Assembly (NCBI GenBank): GCA_038501625.1
Contig: JAZAYU010000009.1
Location: 1-64,000 of the forward strand
Direction of reading: 5' to 3'
DNA from: Corbicula japonica
Lineage: Eukaryota > Mollusca > Bivalvia > Venerida > Cyrenidae
DNA length: 64,000 bases
In this document: piece after piece, positions 46,901 through 56,951 of the stretch
Position numbering within the stretch: the first letter of the stretch is position 1
Layout: the number at the start of each line of letters is the position of its first letter
Made by a program: the position numbers and the translations under genes
Notes under the pieces: generated by a model
Told to the model about the DNA's origin: nothing
Databases searched by the model: none
Seen by the model: the letters and a program-made list of their open reading frames with translations, nothing else

Positions 46901-49565
46901 AATCCTTGTAGAGTTCCAATAGAGGGTGCTAAATGCCAAATATCTAAGCTCTAGGCCTTGTGGTTTCAGACAAGAAGATTTTTAAAGTTTTTCCTATATA
47001 AGTGTATACAAAATGAAGTGACCCCTGGTGCAGGGCCAATTTTGACCCCAGGAGAATAATTTGAACAATCTTTGTAGAGTTCAACTAGAGGATGCTAAAT
47101 GCCAAATATCTAAGCTCTTGGCCTTGTGGTTTCAGACAAGAAGATTTTTAAAGTTTTTCCGATATAAGTCTATGTAAAATGAAGTGACCCCTGGGGCGGG
47201 GCCAATTTTGACCCCAGGGAAATCATTTGAACAATCTTTGTAGAGTTCCACTAGAGGGTGCTAAATGCCAAATATCTAAGCTGTAGGCCTTTTGGTTTCA
47301 GACAAGAAGATTTTTAAAGTTTTTCCTATATAAGTCTATACAAAATGAAGTGACCCCTGGGGCGGGGCCAATTTTGACCCTAGGGAAATAATTTGAACAA
47401 TCTTTGTAGAGTTCCACTAGAGGATGCTAAATGCCAAATATCTAAGCTCTAGGCCTTGTGGTTTCAGACAAGAAGATTTTTAAAGCCTTTCCTATATAAG
47501 TCTATATAAAATGAAGTGACCCCTGGGGCGGGGCCAATTTTGACTCCAGGGAAATAATTTGAACAATCTTTGTAGAGTTCCACTAGAGGGTGCTAAATGC
47601 CAAATATCTAAGCTCTATGCCTTGTGGTTTCAGACAAGAAGATTTTTAAAGTTTTTCCTATATAAGTCTATGTAAAATGAAGTGACCCCCGGGGCGGGGC
47701 CAATTTTGACCCCAGGGAAATAATTTGAACAATCTTTGTAGAGTTCCACTAGAGGATGCTAAATGCCAAATATCTAAGCTCTAGGCCTTGTGGTTTCAGA
47801 CAAGAAGATTTTTAAAGTTTTTCCTATATAAGTCTATGTAAAATGAAGTGACCTCTGGGGCGGAGCCAATTTTGACCCCAGGGAAATAATTTGAACAATC
47901 CTTGTAGAGTTCCAATAGAGGGTGCTAAATGCCAAATATCTAAGCTCTAGGCCTTGTGGTTTCAGACAAGAAGATTTTTAAAGTTTTTCCTATATAAGTC
48001 TATACAAAATGAAGAGACCCCTGGGGCAGGGCCAATTTTGACCCCAGGAGAATAATTTGAACAATCTTTGTAGAGTTCAACTAGAGGATGCTTAATGCCA
48101 AATATCTCAGCTCTAGGCCTTGTAGTTTCAGACAAGAAGATTTTTAAAGTTTTTCCTATATAAGTCTATGTAAAATGAAGTGACCCCTGGGGCGGGGCCA
48201 ATTTTGACCCCAGGGAAATAATTTGAACAAACTTTGTAGAGTTCCACTAGAGGATGCAAAATGCCAAATATCTAAGCTCTAGGCCTTGTGGTTTCAGACA
48301 AGAAGATTTTTAAAGTTTTTCCTATACAAGTCTTTATAAAATGAAGTGACCACTGGGGCGGGGCCAATTTAGACCCCTGGGAAATAATTTGAACAATCTT
48401 TGTAGAGTTCCACTAGAGGATGCTAAATGCCAAATATCTAAGCTCTAGGCCTTGTGGTTTCAGACAAGAAGATTTTTAAAGTTTTTCCTATATAAGTCTA
48501 TGTAAAATGAAGTGACCCCTGGGGCGGGGCCAATTTTGACCCCAGGGAAATCATTTGAACAATCTTTGTAGAGTTCCACTAGAGGGTGCTCAATGCCAAA
48601 TATCTAAGCTCTAGGCCTTGTGGTTTCAGACAAGAAGATTTTTAAAGTTTTTCCTATATAAGTCTATACAAAATGAAGTGACCCCTGGGGCGGGGCCAAT
48701 TTTGACCCTAGGGAAATAATTTGAACAATCTTTGTAGAGTTCCACTAGAGGATGCTAAATGCCAAATATCTAAGCTCTAGGCCTTGTGGTTTCAGACAAG
48801 AAGATTTTTAAAGCCTTTCCTATATAAGTCTATATAAAATGAAGTGACCCCTGGGGCGGGGCCAATTTTGACCCCAGGGAAATAATTTGAACAATCTTTG
48901 TAGAGTTCCACTAGAGGGTGCTAAATGCCAAATATCTAAGCTCTATGCCTTGTAGTTTCAGACAAGAAGATTTTTAAAGTTTTTCCTATATAAGTCTATG
49001 TAAAATGAAGTGACCCCCGGGGCGGGGCCAATTTTAACCCCAGGGAAATAATTTGAACAATCTTTGTAGAGTTCCACTAGAGGGTGCTAAATGCCAAATA
49101 TCTAAGCTCTAGGCCTTGTGGTTTCAGACAAGAAGATTTTTAAAGTTTTTCCTATATAAGTCTATGTAAAATGAAGTGACCCCTGGGGCGGGGCCAATTT
49201 TGACCCCAGGGAAATAATTTGAACAATCTTTGTAGAGCTCCACTAGAGGATGCTAAATGCCAAATATCTAAGCTCTAGGCCTTGTGGTTTCAGACAAGAA
49301 GATTTTTAAAGTTTTTCCTTTCGGTTGCCATGGCAACCAGAGTTCTGCATGGAATTGATTTCTTTGAACAACTTTGGAAGAGCTTCATGCAAGGAACATA
49401 CGTGGCAAGTTTCATCAAAATTGGCCAAGCCGTTTCAGAGAAGAAGTTGATTGAAGCAATTGTTGACGACGCACGACGGACGACGGACGACGCACGACGG
49501 ACGACGCACGACGGACATCAGGCGGTCACAAAAGCTCACCTTGTCACTACGTGACAGGTGAGCTA
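43946..49565 (+). mobile_element. Pearl-like element with about 32 monomers of 166 bp
   Basis: The 5' end CAAGAGGGCCATGATGGCCC (palindromic) is followed by CGCTCACCTG. About 32 near-identical 166-bp monomers follow (AATGAAGTGACCCCTGGGG ... TTTTTCCTATATAAGTC). A unique 3' module comes next (CGGTTGCCATGGCAACC ... GCACGACGGACGACGG), then the hairpin AGCTCACCTTGTCAC-TAC-GTGACAGGTGAGCT. Variant monomers repeat at a 1993-bp interval. It lies in the first coding intron of copy 2 and is non-coding. Confidence 0.88.
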
Positions 49566-49854
49566 ACAAAAATGGAAACTTACCAGTTTTTAAATTCAAA
49601 TATTTGTTTAGTGATGATATGTTGTATTTTTCATTTAATTTTAGGTATTTGCAAATATTTGGACTTTTAATAAAGAGGGATGATATTTTTATTTTTTTAA
49701 CAGAGGTCAAAGTTATCTCCTCTTTCCTAAATAATGATTAGATCGATAAGTTTTAACATAAAAGTCTCAAACAGAATATTTGACTGAAAAAATTTAGAAG
49801 TTTATGGCAAGTAGAGAAGGAAAAGCACAATCTTTAAAGCCCACTAATGCAAAA

Positions 49855-51826
49855 CAAGAGGGCCATGATGGCCCTTATATCGCTCACCTGAGTACAAAAG
49901 TAGTCTCAGCTTGTGGTTTCAGACAAGAAGATTTTTAAAGTTTTTCCTATATCAGTCTATATAAAATAAAGTGAACCCTGGGGCAGGGCCAATTTTGACC
50001 CCAGGGAAATCATTTGAACAATCTTTGAAGATTTCCATTAGAGGGTGCTAAATGCCAAATATCTAAGCTCTAGGCCTTGTGGTTTCAGACAAGAAGATTT
50101 TTAAAGTTTTTCCTATACAAGTCTATGTAAAATGAAATAACCCCTGGGGCGGGGCCAATTTAGACCCCTGGGAAATAATTTGAACAATCTTTGTAGAGTT
50201 TCACAAGAGGATGCTTAATGCCAAATATCTAAGCTCTAGGCCTTGTGGTTTCAGACAAGAAGATTTTAAAAGTTTTTCCTATACAAGTCTATATAAAATG
50301 AAGTGACCCCTGGGGCGGGGCCAATTTAAACCCCTGGGAAATAATTTGAACAATCTTTGTAGAGTTCCACTAGAGGATGCTAAATGCCATATATCTAAGC
50401 TCTAGGCCTTGTGGTTTCAGACAAGAAGATTTTAAAAGTTTTTCCTATACAAGTCTATATAAAATGAAGTGACCCCTGGGGCGGGGCCAATTTAGACCCC
50501 TGGGAAATAATTTGAACAATCTTTGTAGAGTTTCACAAGAGGATGCTTAATGCCAAATATCTAAGCTCTGGGCCTTGTGGTTTCAGACAAGAAGATTTTT
50601 AAAGTTTTTCCTTTATAAGTCTATATCAAATGAAGTGAACCCTGGGGCGGGGCCACTTTAGACCCCAGGGAAATAATTTGAACAATCTTTGTAGAGTTTC
50701 ACAAGAGGATGCTTAATGCCAAATATCTAAGCTCTAAGCCTTGTGGTTTCAGACAAGAAGATTTTTAAAGTTTTTCCTATACAAGTCTATGTAAAATGAA
50801 GTGACCCCTGGGGCGGGGCCAATTTTGACCCTAGGGAAATAATTTGAACAATCTTTGTAGAGTTCCACTAGAGGATGCTAAATGCCAAATATCTAAGCTC
50901 TAGGCCTTGTGGTTTCAGACAAGAAGATTTTTAAAGTTTTTCCTATATAAGTATATATAAAATGAAGTGACCCCTGGGGCGGGGCCGATTTTGACCCAAG
51001 GGAAATAATTTGAACAATCTTTGTAGAGTTCCACTAGAGGGTGCTAAATGCCAAATATCTAAGCTCTAGGCCTTGTGGTTTCAGACAAGAAGATTTTTAA
51101 AGTTTTTCCTATATAAGTCTATATAAAATGAAGTGACCCCTGGGGCGGGGCCAATTTTGACCCCAGGGAAATAATTTGAACAATCTTTGTAGAGTTCCAC
51201 TAGAGGGTGCTAAATGCCAAATATCTAAGCTCTAGGCCTTGTGGTTTCAGACAAGAAGATTTTTAAAGTTTTTCCTATATAAGTCTATGTAAAATGAAGT
51301 GACCCCTGGGGCAGGGCCAATTTTGACCCCAGGGAAATACTTTGAACAATCTTTGTAGAGTTCCACTAGAGGATGCTAAATGCCAAATATCTAAGCTCTA
51401 GGCCTTGTGGTTTCAGACAAGAAGATTTTTAAAGTTTTTCCTATATAAGTTTATGTAAAATGAAGTGACCCCTGAGGCGGGGCCAATTTTGACCCCAGGG
51501 AAATAATTTGAACAATCTTTGTAGAGCTCCACTAGAGGATGCTAAATGCCAAATATCTAAGCTCTAGGCCTTGTGGTTTCATACAAGAAGATTTTTAAAG
51601 CTTTTCCTTTCGGTTGCCATGGCAACCAGAGTTCTGCATGGAATTGATTTCTTTGAACGACTTTGGAAGAGCTTCATGCAAGAAAAATATGTGGCAAGTT
51701 TCATCAAAATTGGCCAAGCCGTTTCAGAGAAGAAGTCGATTGAAGCATTTGTTGACGACGCACGACGGACGACGGACATCAGGCGGTCACAAAAGCTCAC
51801 CTTGTCACTACGTGACAGGTGAGCTA
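49855..51826 (+). mobile_element. Second copy of the 166-bp-monomer Pearl-like element
   Basis: Same ends, 3' module and orientation as 43946-49565, but only about ten monomers. The 289 bp between the two elements is unique sequence without features. The two differ mainly in monomer number, so the core expands or contracts independently of the ends. Confidence 0.85.
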
Positions 51827-51918
51827 GAAATAAGCAAAAATTAATGATCTTGGGCACAGATATTTGCATTCATAGGCATCATTTATGTAATAGGAGTTTT
51901 TCATGTTATTCTTGTCAA

Positions 51919-52206
51919 ATGATAGTGTCTCTGGCTGGGAGCGAACCCGCACCGTCACGGCGACAGCGCCTATCCCTGCAATTCCTGCAAGCAACCAACT
52001 GAGCTAACCGGGACAACGCCAATAAACGTTGATCGGATAGCCCTGATATACGTAACAATCACTGCATGACATCGGTAACGGGTCGATTTCCTGATAACAG
52101 TACTGACTAAATGTACGGGGAGACTTTTTACGGCCGCCAAACTGCACAAATAGCGCTACTGTGAATTTCAAATGATAGTGTCTCTGGCTGGGAGCGAACC
52201 CGCATT
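51919..52206 (-). mobile_element. tRNA-derived SINE, partial tandem dimer
   Basis: The minus-strand head CCCGGTTAGCTCAGTTGG and B box GGGTTCGCTCCC are tRNA-like. TGATAGTGTCTCTGGCTGGG occurs at both 51921 and 52171, so a second partial tRNA-like tail sits one unit (about 250 bp) upstream. Related to 28362-28675. Confidence 0.65.
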
Positions 52207-52328
52207 CATTTTGGCTCAGTATATTACGGGTAGTTAGATCTGAGTTTTCTGTGTTGCACACATGTTTAAAAGTTTATATATGCTGAAAAGTATTAAGGAA
52301 AGTTTCATGCGTCATTACAATCTATTAC

Positions 52329-53502
52329 CTGTAGTTCCTGAGTCACATCAGAGTTCTCTGGCTTTTCCAATGTGCTTGATTCGTCTTTATCTGTAACATC
52401 ATGTATAGACTCTACTCTTAGATTCAGAGGCGGTGGCATGTTCTCAGCCTGAACAATGTCTTCATTTTTATGATCTGAGGACATCTTTTTATGGTTTGAA
52501 TTTTCATTTTCATTGTTGTTGCCATTTTCTAATGGTGGTCCACTAGATACAGTTGTCATCATGTAGCCTACATAAGCAGATAAATCATGAACTGCACAAT
52601 CTGATGGATCTGTAATTTCTGTAATTGCAGAATTTTCTGTTGGAGTGTCACAGTTGTTCCGCAAATCAGAAACATCCTTTGATATTATGCATCTATTGTC
52701 CAATAAACTTGACTGTTTATCTGTGACATTCTCATTCATCAGGACAACACTGTTCTCATAATAGCAATTATTTTCTAGGGATCCTGTTTTATTTTGTCCA
52801 TCAACCAATAGTGTTTGCTGATGTTCAGTTGGACCTGACTCTATGCCAGTGCAGTTTTCGAGTGACTCTTGTGTTACTATGAACGTGGCAGGTGAATGTG
52901 TAACTTTGTCATTTGGAGAAGAGTTATCAACTTTTTCCATACTGTTTATGTTACATAAGTCTTGCTGACAGTTTGAAAGAGAATCGTGCAACCAGTCCGA
53001 TTCATCAGGTATTGATGTAGACTTTTTCAAATGTGATGTTTTTTTCCAGTAATGTGGTTTTCTGCTGAAAAGTATCGGGCATATATTTATCCTGTGAAAC
53101 ATAGCATGGATTATTTGGCTTGTCGCCAGGCAATATGGTCTTATAAAAAGTCTTACTATTTAGTAAGGGGCATATATTCCGTGTGGAGAGTGAAACAATA
53201 AATTCAACTGTATCTACCAAAAAACTGCCATATCCGTAACAGTGATGTTTCTCTAGACAATATAACATTGGAATCGTTGCTTTGCAACACTCAAAGGTAA
53301 ATGGTTTATTAAAAATTATATCTGCACCCTGTCGTTGTTGATCAGATTGATGTTTACAAAAACTGTTAAATTCTATATCCTCATTCAAAAATTGATGTCT
53401 TGATCTGTAATGGCGATGTAAGTCATAAGTCTGGTCAAACTTCTCATTGCATAATCCACAAATAAAGAGTGCCGCTGATGGACTGGCATTTCTGGTTTCC
53501 AT
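52329..53502 (-). CDS. Zinc-finger copy 2, first coding exon with frameshift
   Basis: The start METRN at 53502 is preceded by an in-frame TGA and an acceptor ending at 53536, so the 5' UTR is split. One C2H2 finger is at residues 15-36, as in copy 1. At about 53035-53041 the run TTTTTTT makes the segment 13 nt against 12 in copy 1. This shifts the frame, and translation would stop after 165 codons. Beyond the shift the old frame stays open and conserved to the donor GTAATA at 52328. The length, 1174 nt, is one more than a multiple of three. Homopolymer context makes an assembly error quite possible. Confidence 0.75.
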
Positions 53503-53638
53503 GATTAAATATCAGTCAACCAATATGCTCCATACCTGCAATTAACAATTTAAATGAATATTTTATAAAGTGAACATTTTAGAATTAAATGGCCTTGCAG
53601 ACAAGCAGCTTAGCCACTTTGATCACTTTTGGAACCTA

Positions 53639-54859
53639 CACTGGTCAAAAGTTCTAAGTGCACACTTTTCAATTTTGAATATCTTAAAGTAAACTTATTC
53701 AAATTGAATGAAAGTTTGAATTAAAGTTAATAATGATCAAACAACAATAATTTTTTGAAAACCGTGCATATGTTTTACGTTTTACGTCATCCACGTCGGC
53801 ATACGCTTTTTATGCATTATCCCCGTGCGGCAAGCGAAATTTATTTTTTTACAATCGTTTTTGTTTTTCACATGTCCACCGACTCAAGACAAACACGAAA
53901 AACACACCAACAAATTTTCACCATGGAACGGTTGACGTCAGCAGACAACGACATTGCCGTCAAAATTCTTTTCACAGGCACAACTTCAAATTTGTTGTAA
54001 AGAAATCTTGACGGTTTTCGTAAATGCAAAAGAAATACCTTATTTTGCAATATTTATTAATTTAAGAAGAAAATCAAACGATATTTTTTTTCTAGATTGA
54101 TTACGTTGCTTACGTTGAACGCTGATGTTACTCAATTACGTCATTAAATATTTACGTAAAACAACGTAAACTCGAAAAAATTATTGTAAAATTTGTTGGA
54201 TAAGTGTCCAATAAATAAAAATTTAAAACTAAAATTTATAGAAATTCAATAAACTTCAATATCGAATTATTCGAAAATGACGCTTATTCGGTCAAAAGGC
54301 GTATCCGAAAACTGGTCAATTTTACCGAAATGAATACATTTTTTTCGTTTGGAAAGGCTGTTACACATCTATCATAGAAAATTGTATCATCCCAAACTGC
54401 TAGACAATTCAAAAACTTTTGGCACAAAACATTGTGTGAACAAAGGAATTTTCTCCTTGAAATCCTGTAAAAACGTTATGGATAAAATAAAGTTGAGTAT
54501 GTTGGCGCATCGTGCCCAGCAGACCATTACAAAGCTACAGAAAGCTATTTCAGTGCAATGGAATGGCAAACTACAGTATTTCCTTTAAATCTGTGTGAAA
54601 TTTAAATTATACAGAGATGAGAAAACGATCACAAATGATAGCCGATGCAATGATAATTAACTTGAGGATTTCTTTCTGAGAACAAGTGAACTAAAATATT
54701 ATTATTTTTTAATCTGGTTAAGCAGACTTAAAATTGTTGGTGTGCTTTAATAGAATATTGATTCTTCTTCATTGTAATTTACACTATTTTGAAAGATTCA
54801 ATCAAATTATTGGAAAAATTAACATTTATCAAGTGTGCACTTAGAACTTTTGACTAGTG
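53639..54859. mobile_element. Tc1/mariner-type TA-flanked element, twin copy
   Basis: 1221 bp with TA at 53637-53638 and 54860-54861 and the same 28-bp TIRs as 34175-35396. Only a handful of substitutions and single-base indels separate them, implying recent transposition or conversion. It is non-autonomous and has no transposase motif. Confidence 0.85.
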
Positions 54860-54954
54860 TAGAGCTTTGTTTAAACCTCCCCAAGTGGCAAATGTAATTT
54901 GCCTTGTTCGTTCCAATGTGAAATCATAATACCTTTTATACCTTATAACCTCGC

Positions 54955-55245
54955 CCAAGATCAATAAACTAAGACTGAAGATCAGCCAATCAGATGCTTG
55001 AGATTTAAGACTGTCTGAGTGGCGCCAGTTCAGCCAATCAGTGCCCAAGGTTATAAAACTGAGCATGTAAACCAGTCTCAAATCTCAAGCATCTGATTGG
55101 CTGAAATGGCGCCCAGTCGCCATTTCAGCCAATCACATGCCTGAGATTTGAGATTGGTTTCCAGATTTCAGTTTTATAACCTTTAACCCTGATGCTTGAG
55201 ATTTGAGACTAGTCTCCAATCTTAGATTTATTATCTTGAGCCCCG
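54955..55245. repeat. Cluster of GCCCAAGG/ATCAGCCAATCAGATGC foldback ends
   Basis: Alternating direct and inverted copies of AGCCAATCAGATGCTTGAG, CAAATCTCAAGCATCTGATTGGC and GCCCAAGGTTATAAAACTGAGC. These are terminal pieces of the foldback family at 8341-8910. It looks like several elements inserted into one another. Confidence 0.55.
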
Positions 55246-55873
55246 GTGTGTCGTTAATGACATAGATTTTTGAAGTTCTCTATACTCCGCCAACTAAAAT
55301 TACAATCAAATATTAGCTGAAGATGGAACCTGATAAGTTAGAAGATATTAAATGATAAATGAATAGTCCTATTAATAAGACTTGACATAACTTATTTATC
55401 ATTTTTTCATTTTCTTGTTATGTCAGGTCTTATCATTTTACGTCAGTTCGCTATAGCAGACAGCGACACAGAATTTTGTTGCTAATATAAAATTAGTCAT
55501 TTAAGTTAACAAAACTTGATATTTCTAATAGAAAACAACTGATATCAATGCAATACTCCCTAATCTTTGAAACACAACCAAAAATATACAGCAGGCTTAC
55601 TTTTCATAAGAGAATTTTAATGTTATTTGTTGTCAACATAAGTTTTCCAGCACACAGCTTTCAATTGTACTCCAAAGTATCAGAGGTTTTCCGAGTGAAG
55701 ATATTAGAAAAAATGTTTATCAACCAAATATTTAAGGGCATGCTGTTTTGGAATAAATAGCTTTATTTCACCTGAATTTGTTTTTGACTTTTTTTTCAAA
55801 TAATATATTTGTTTTATGATGTATATCATTTCACAACAAGAACATATAAACCATAAACTATGCCTGCAGCAGA
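55246..55873. other. Intergenic DNA with one hairpin
   Basis: 55250-55350 is related to the flanks of the hAT-like element at 8915-8995 and 10079-10100. AAGACTTGACATAAC (about 55378) pairs with GTTATGTCAGGTCTT (about 55418-55432) across a loop near 25 nt. No gene is supported. Confidence 0.45.
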
Positions 55874-56874
55874 CTCAGGGTTCTCAATAAGTTTCAGCCC
55901 AGCAGGCCCAATTAACAATCTAGCAGGCCTGCTAGGGGGATCCGGGGGCATGTCCCCCCTGAAAATTTTGAAACTTATCGCTTCATTTTCTGCATTTTAG
56001 GCTAAATCTATACTACTTAATAGCACTATTTGGAAGCCATTGTGTGGCATATTTTAATGCAGAAATGTGTTTGAAGCATCTTTATTACATGGCAGTATGA
56101 TGCTACCGTGCAATATGGACACTATAAACACATTTTTGCACCAAACATTTATAAAATGGATACTCATTATCATGAAAATGACTGAGCCTTAATCAATAAC
56201 TCTAATGAAAATTTTTCAATGCGATTTTTTTTTTTAAATTTCTTACACTTTTATTTAATTCAGTAATTACCATACGAAAAAAGTCTTTCTTTTTTTCATC
56301 AAATTATTCATACAAAACAAGTAACTTAGATAATAACTACAAAAGAAATACCACAAACGCGACCTGAAACGAAAGCGGCTTGTTCAAAATTTAAGAATTG
56401 CACAGCAATCGATTTTTTTACTGGAATATGTTAAATACTCAAAACTCTTAGCATGCAAACAAAAACATGCAACAGGGGACTGAACAAACAAAGCATCAAC
56501 GCTGAAATTCATTAATGGACGTGCAATATTTAAACAAATTTGACCGGCATTCCAACTTACTCTTTCATTTTGACAGATCACGTTTTCAAAACATAGTAGA
56601 CTGTGTTCGCGTTTTCGCTTCAAAGAGCGATGAGACTGTCACAAATTATAGGAAAAATTTTACCAGTCTACATTGCGATAACGCTGTTATCCAAAGCATT
56701 CCGAAACATCATTAAAAAGCGCAAAGGGGAGAAAGTGCCGAAAAGGATCAACTTTAGCGGAAACAAACGCATCGAAAATTTTCGATTTTTGAACCGACGG
56801 GAATTTTAACCGGCCGAAACATGATTTTAAACGGCCATTTCGGCCGGCGGCCGGCTCTTATTGAGAACCCTGAG
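55874..56874. mobile_element. hAT-like non-autonomous element, 1.0 kb
   Basis: CTCAGGGTTCTCAATAAG and its inverse CTTATTGAGAACCCTGAG form 18-bp TIRs of the hAT-type CAGGG class. AGACT occurs next to both ends (left AGACTCAGGG, right CCCTGAGACT). The interior holds GGGGGATCCGGGGGCATG and palindromic GGCCGGCGGCCGG near the right end. No transposase frame is present. Its right end abuts the 3' tail of the LINE. Confidence 0.65.
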
Positions 56875-56951
56875 ACTAATAACTGTATCTGTATTTGGTA
56901 CGTTGTAGAACCCAATTATGGTTTTTATACAACGGGAGGGAGTTGCGCCAC

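Larger units (their letters stand above)
29106..53535 (-). other. C2H2 zinc-finger gene, copy 2 (nearly complete)
   Basis: Ten coding exons: 53502-52329, 40927-40858, 40183-39986, 38013-36963, 35558-35486, 33884-33690, 30520-30341, 29975-29949, 29362-29282 and 29155-29106. Every junction is GT/AG with matching phase, and four zinc fingers are completed only by splicing. About 12 C2H2 or C2HC fingers are encoded, followed by a short WTREEK tail. Total coding length is about 3.1 kb. Two one-base indels, near 53040 and 37560, disrupt the frame as assembled. If they are real, the gene makes a protein of about 165 residues and is a pseudogene. If they are assembly errors, it is a normal paralogue of copy 1. 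The first intron has swollen to 11.4 kb with Pearl-like elements, against 0.8 kb in copy 1. Confidence 0.75.

Noticed and set aside
43946..51826. CRISPR-like or coding interpretation of the 166-bp repeats
   Set aside because: Monomers are contiguous without unique spacers, the genome is eukaryotic, and frames are interrupted. Ends and hairpins mark a transposable element.
52004..52261. 85-codon minus-strand frame
   Set aside because: It crosses the SINE body and head; not a gene.
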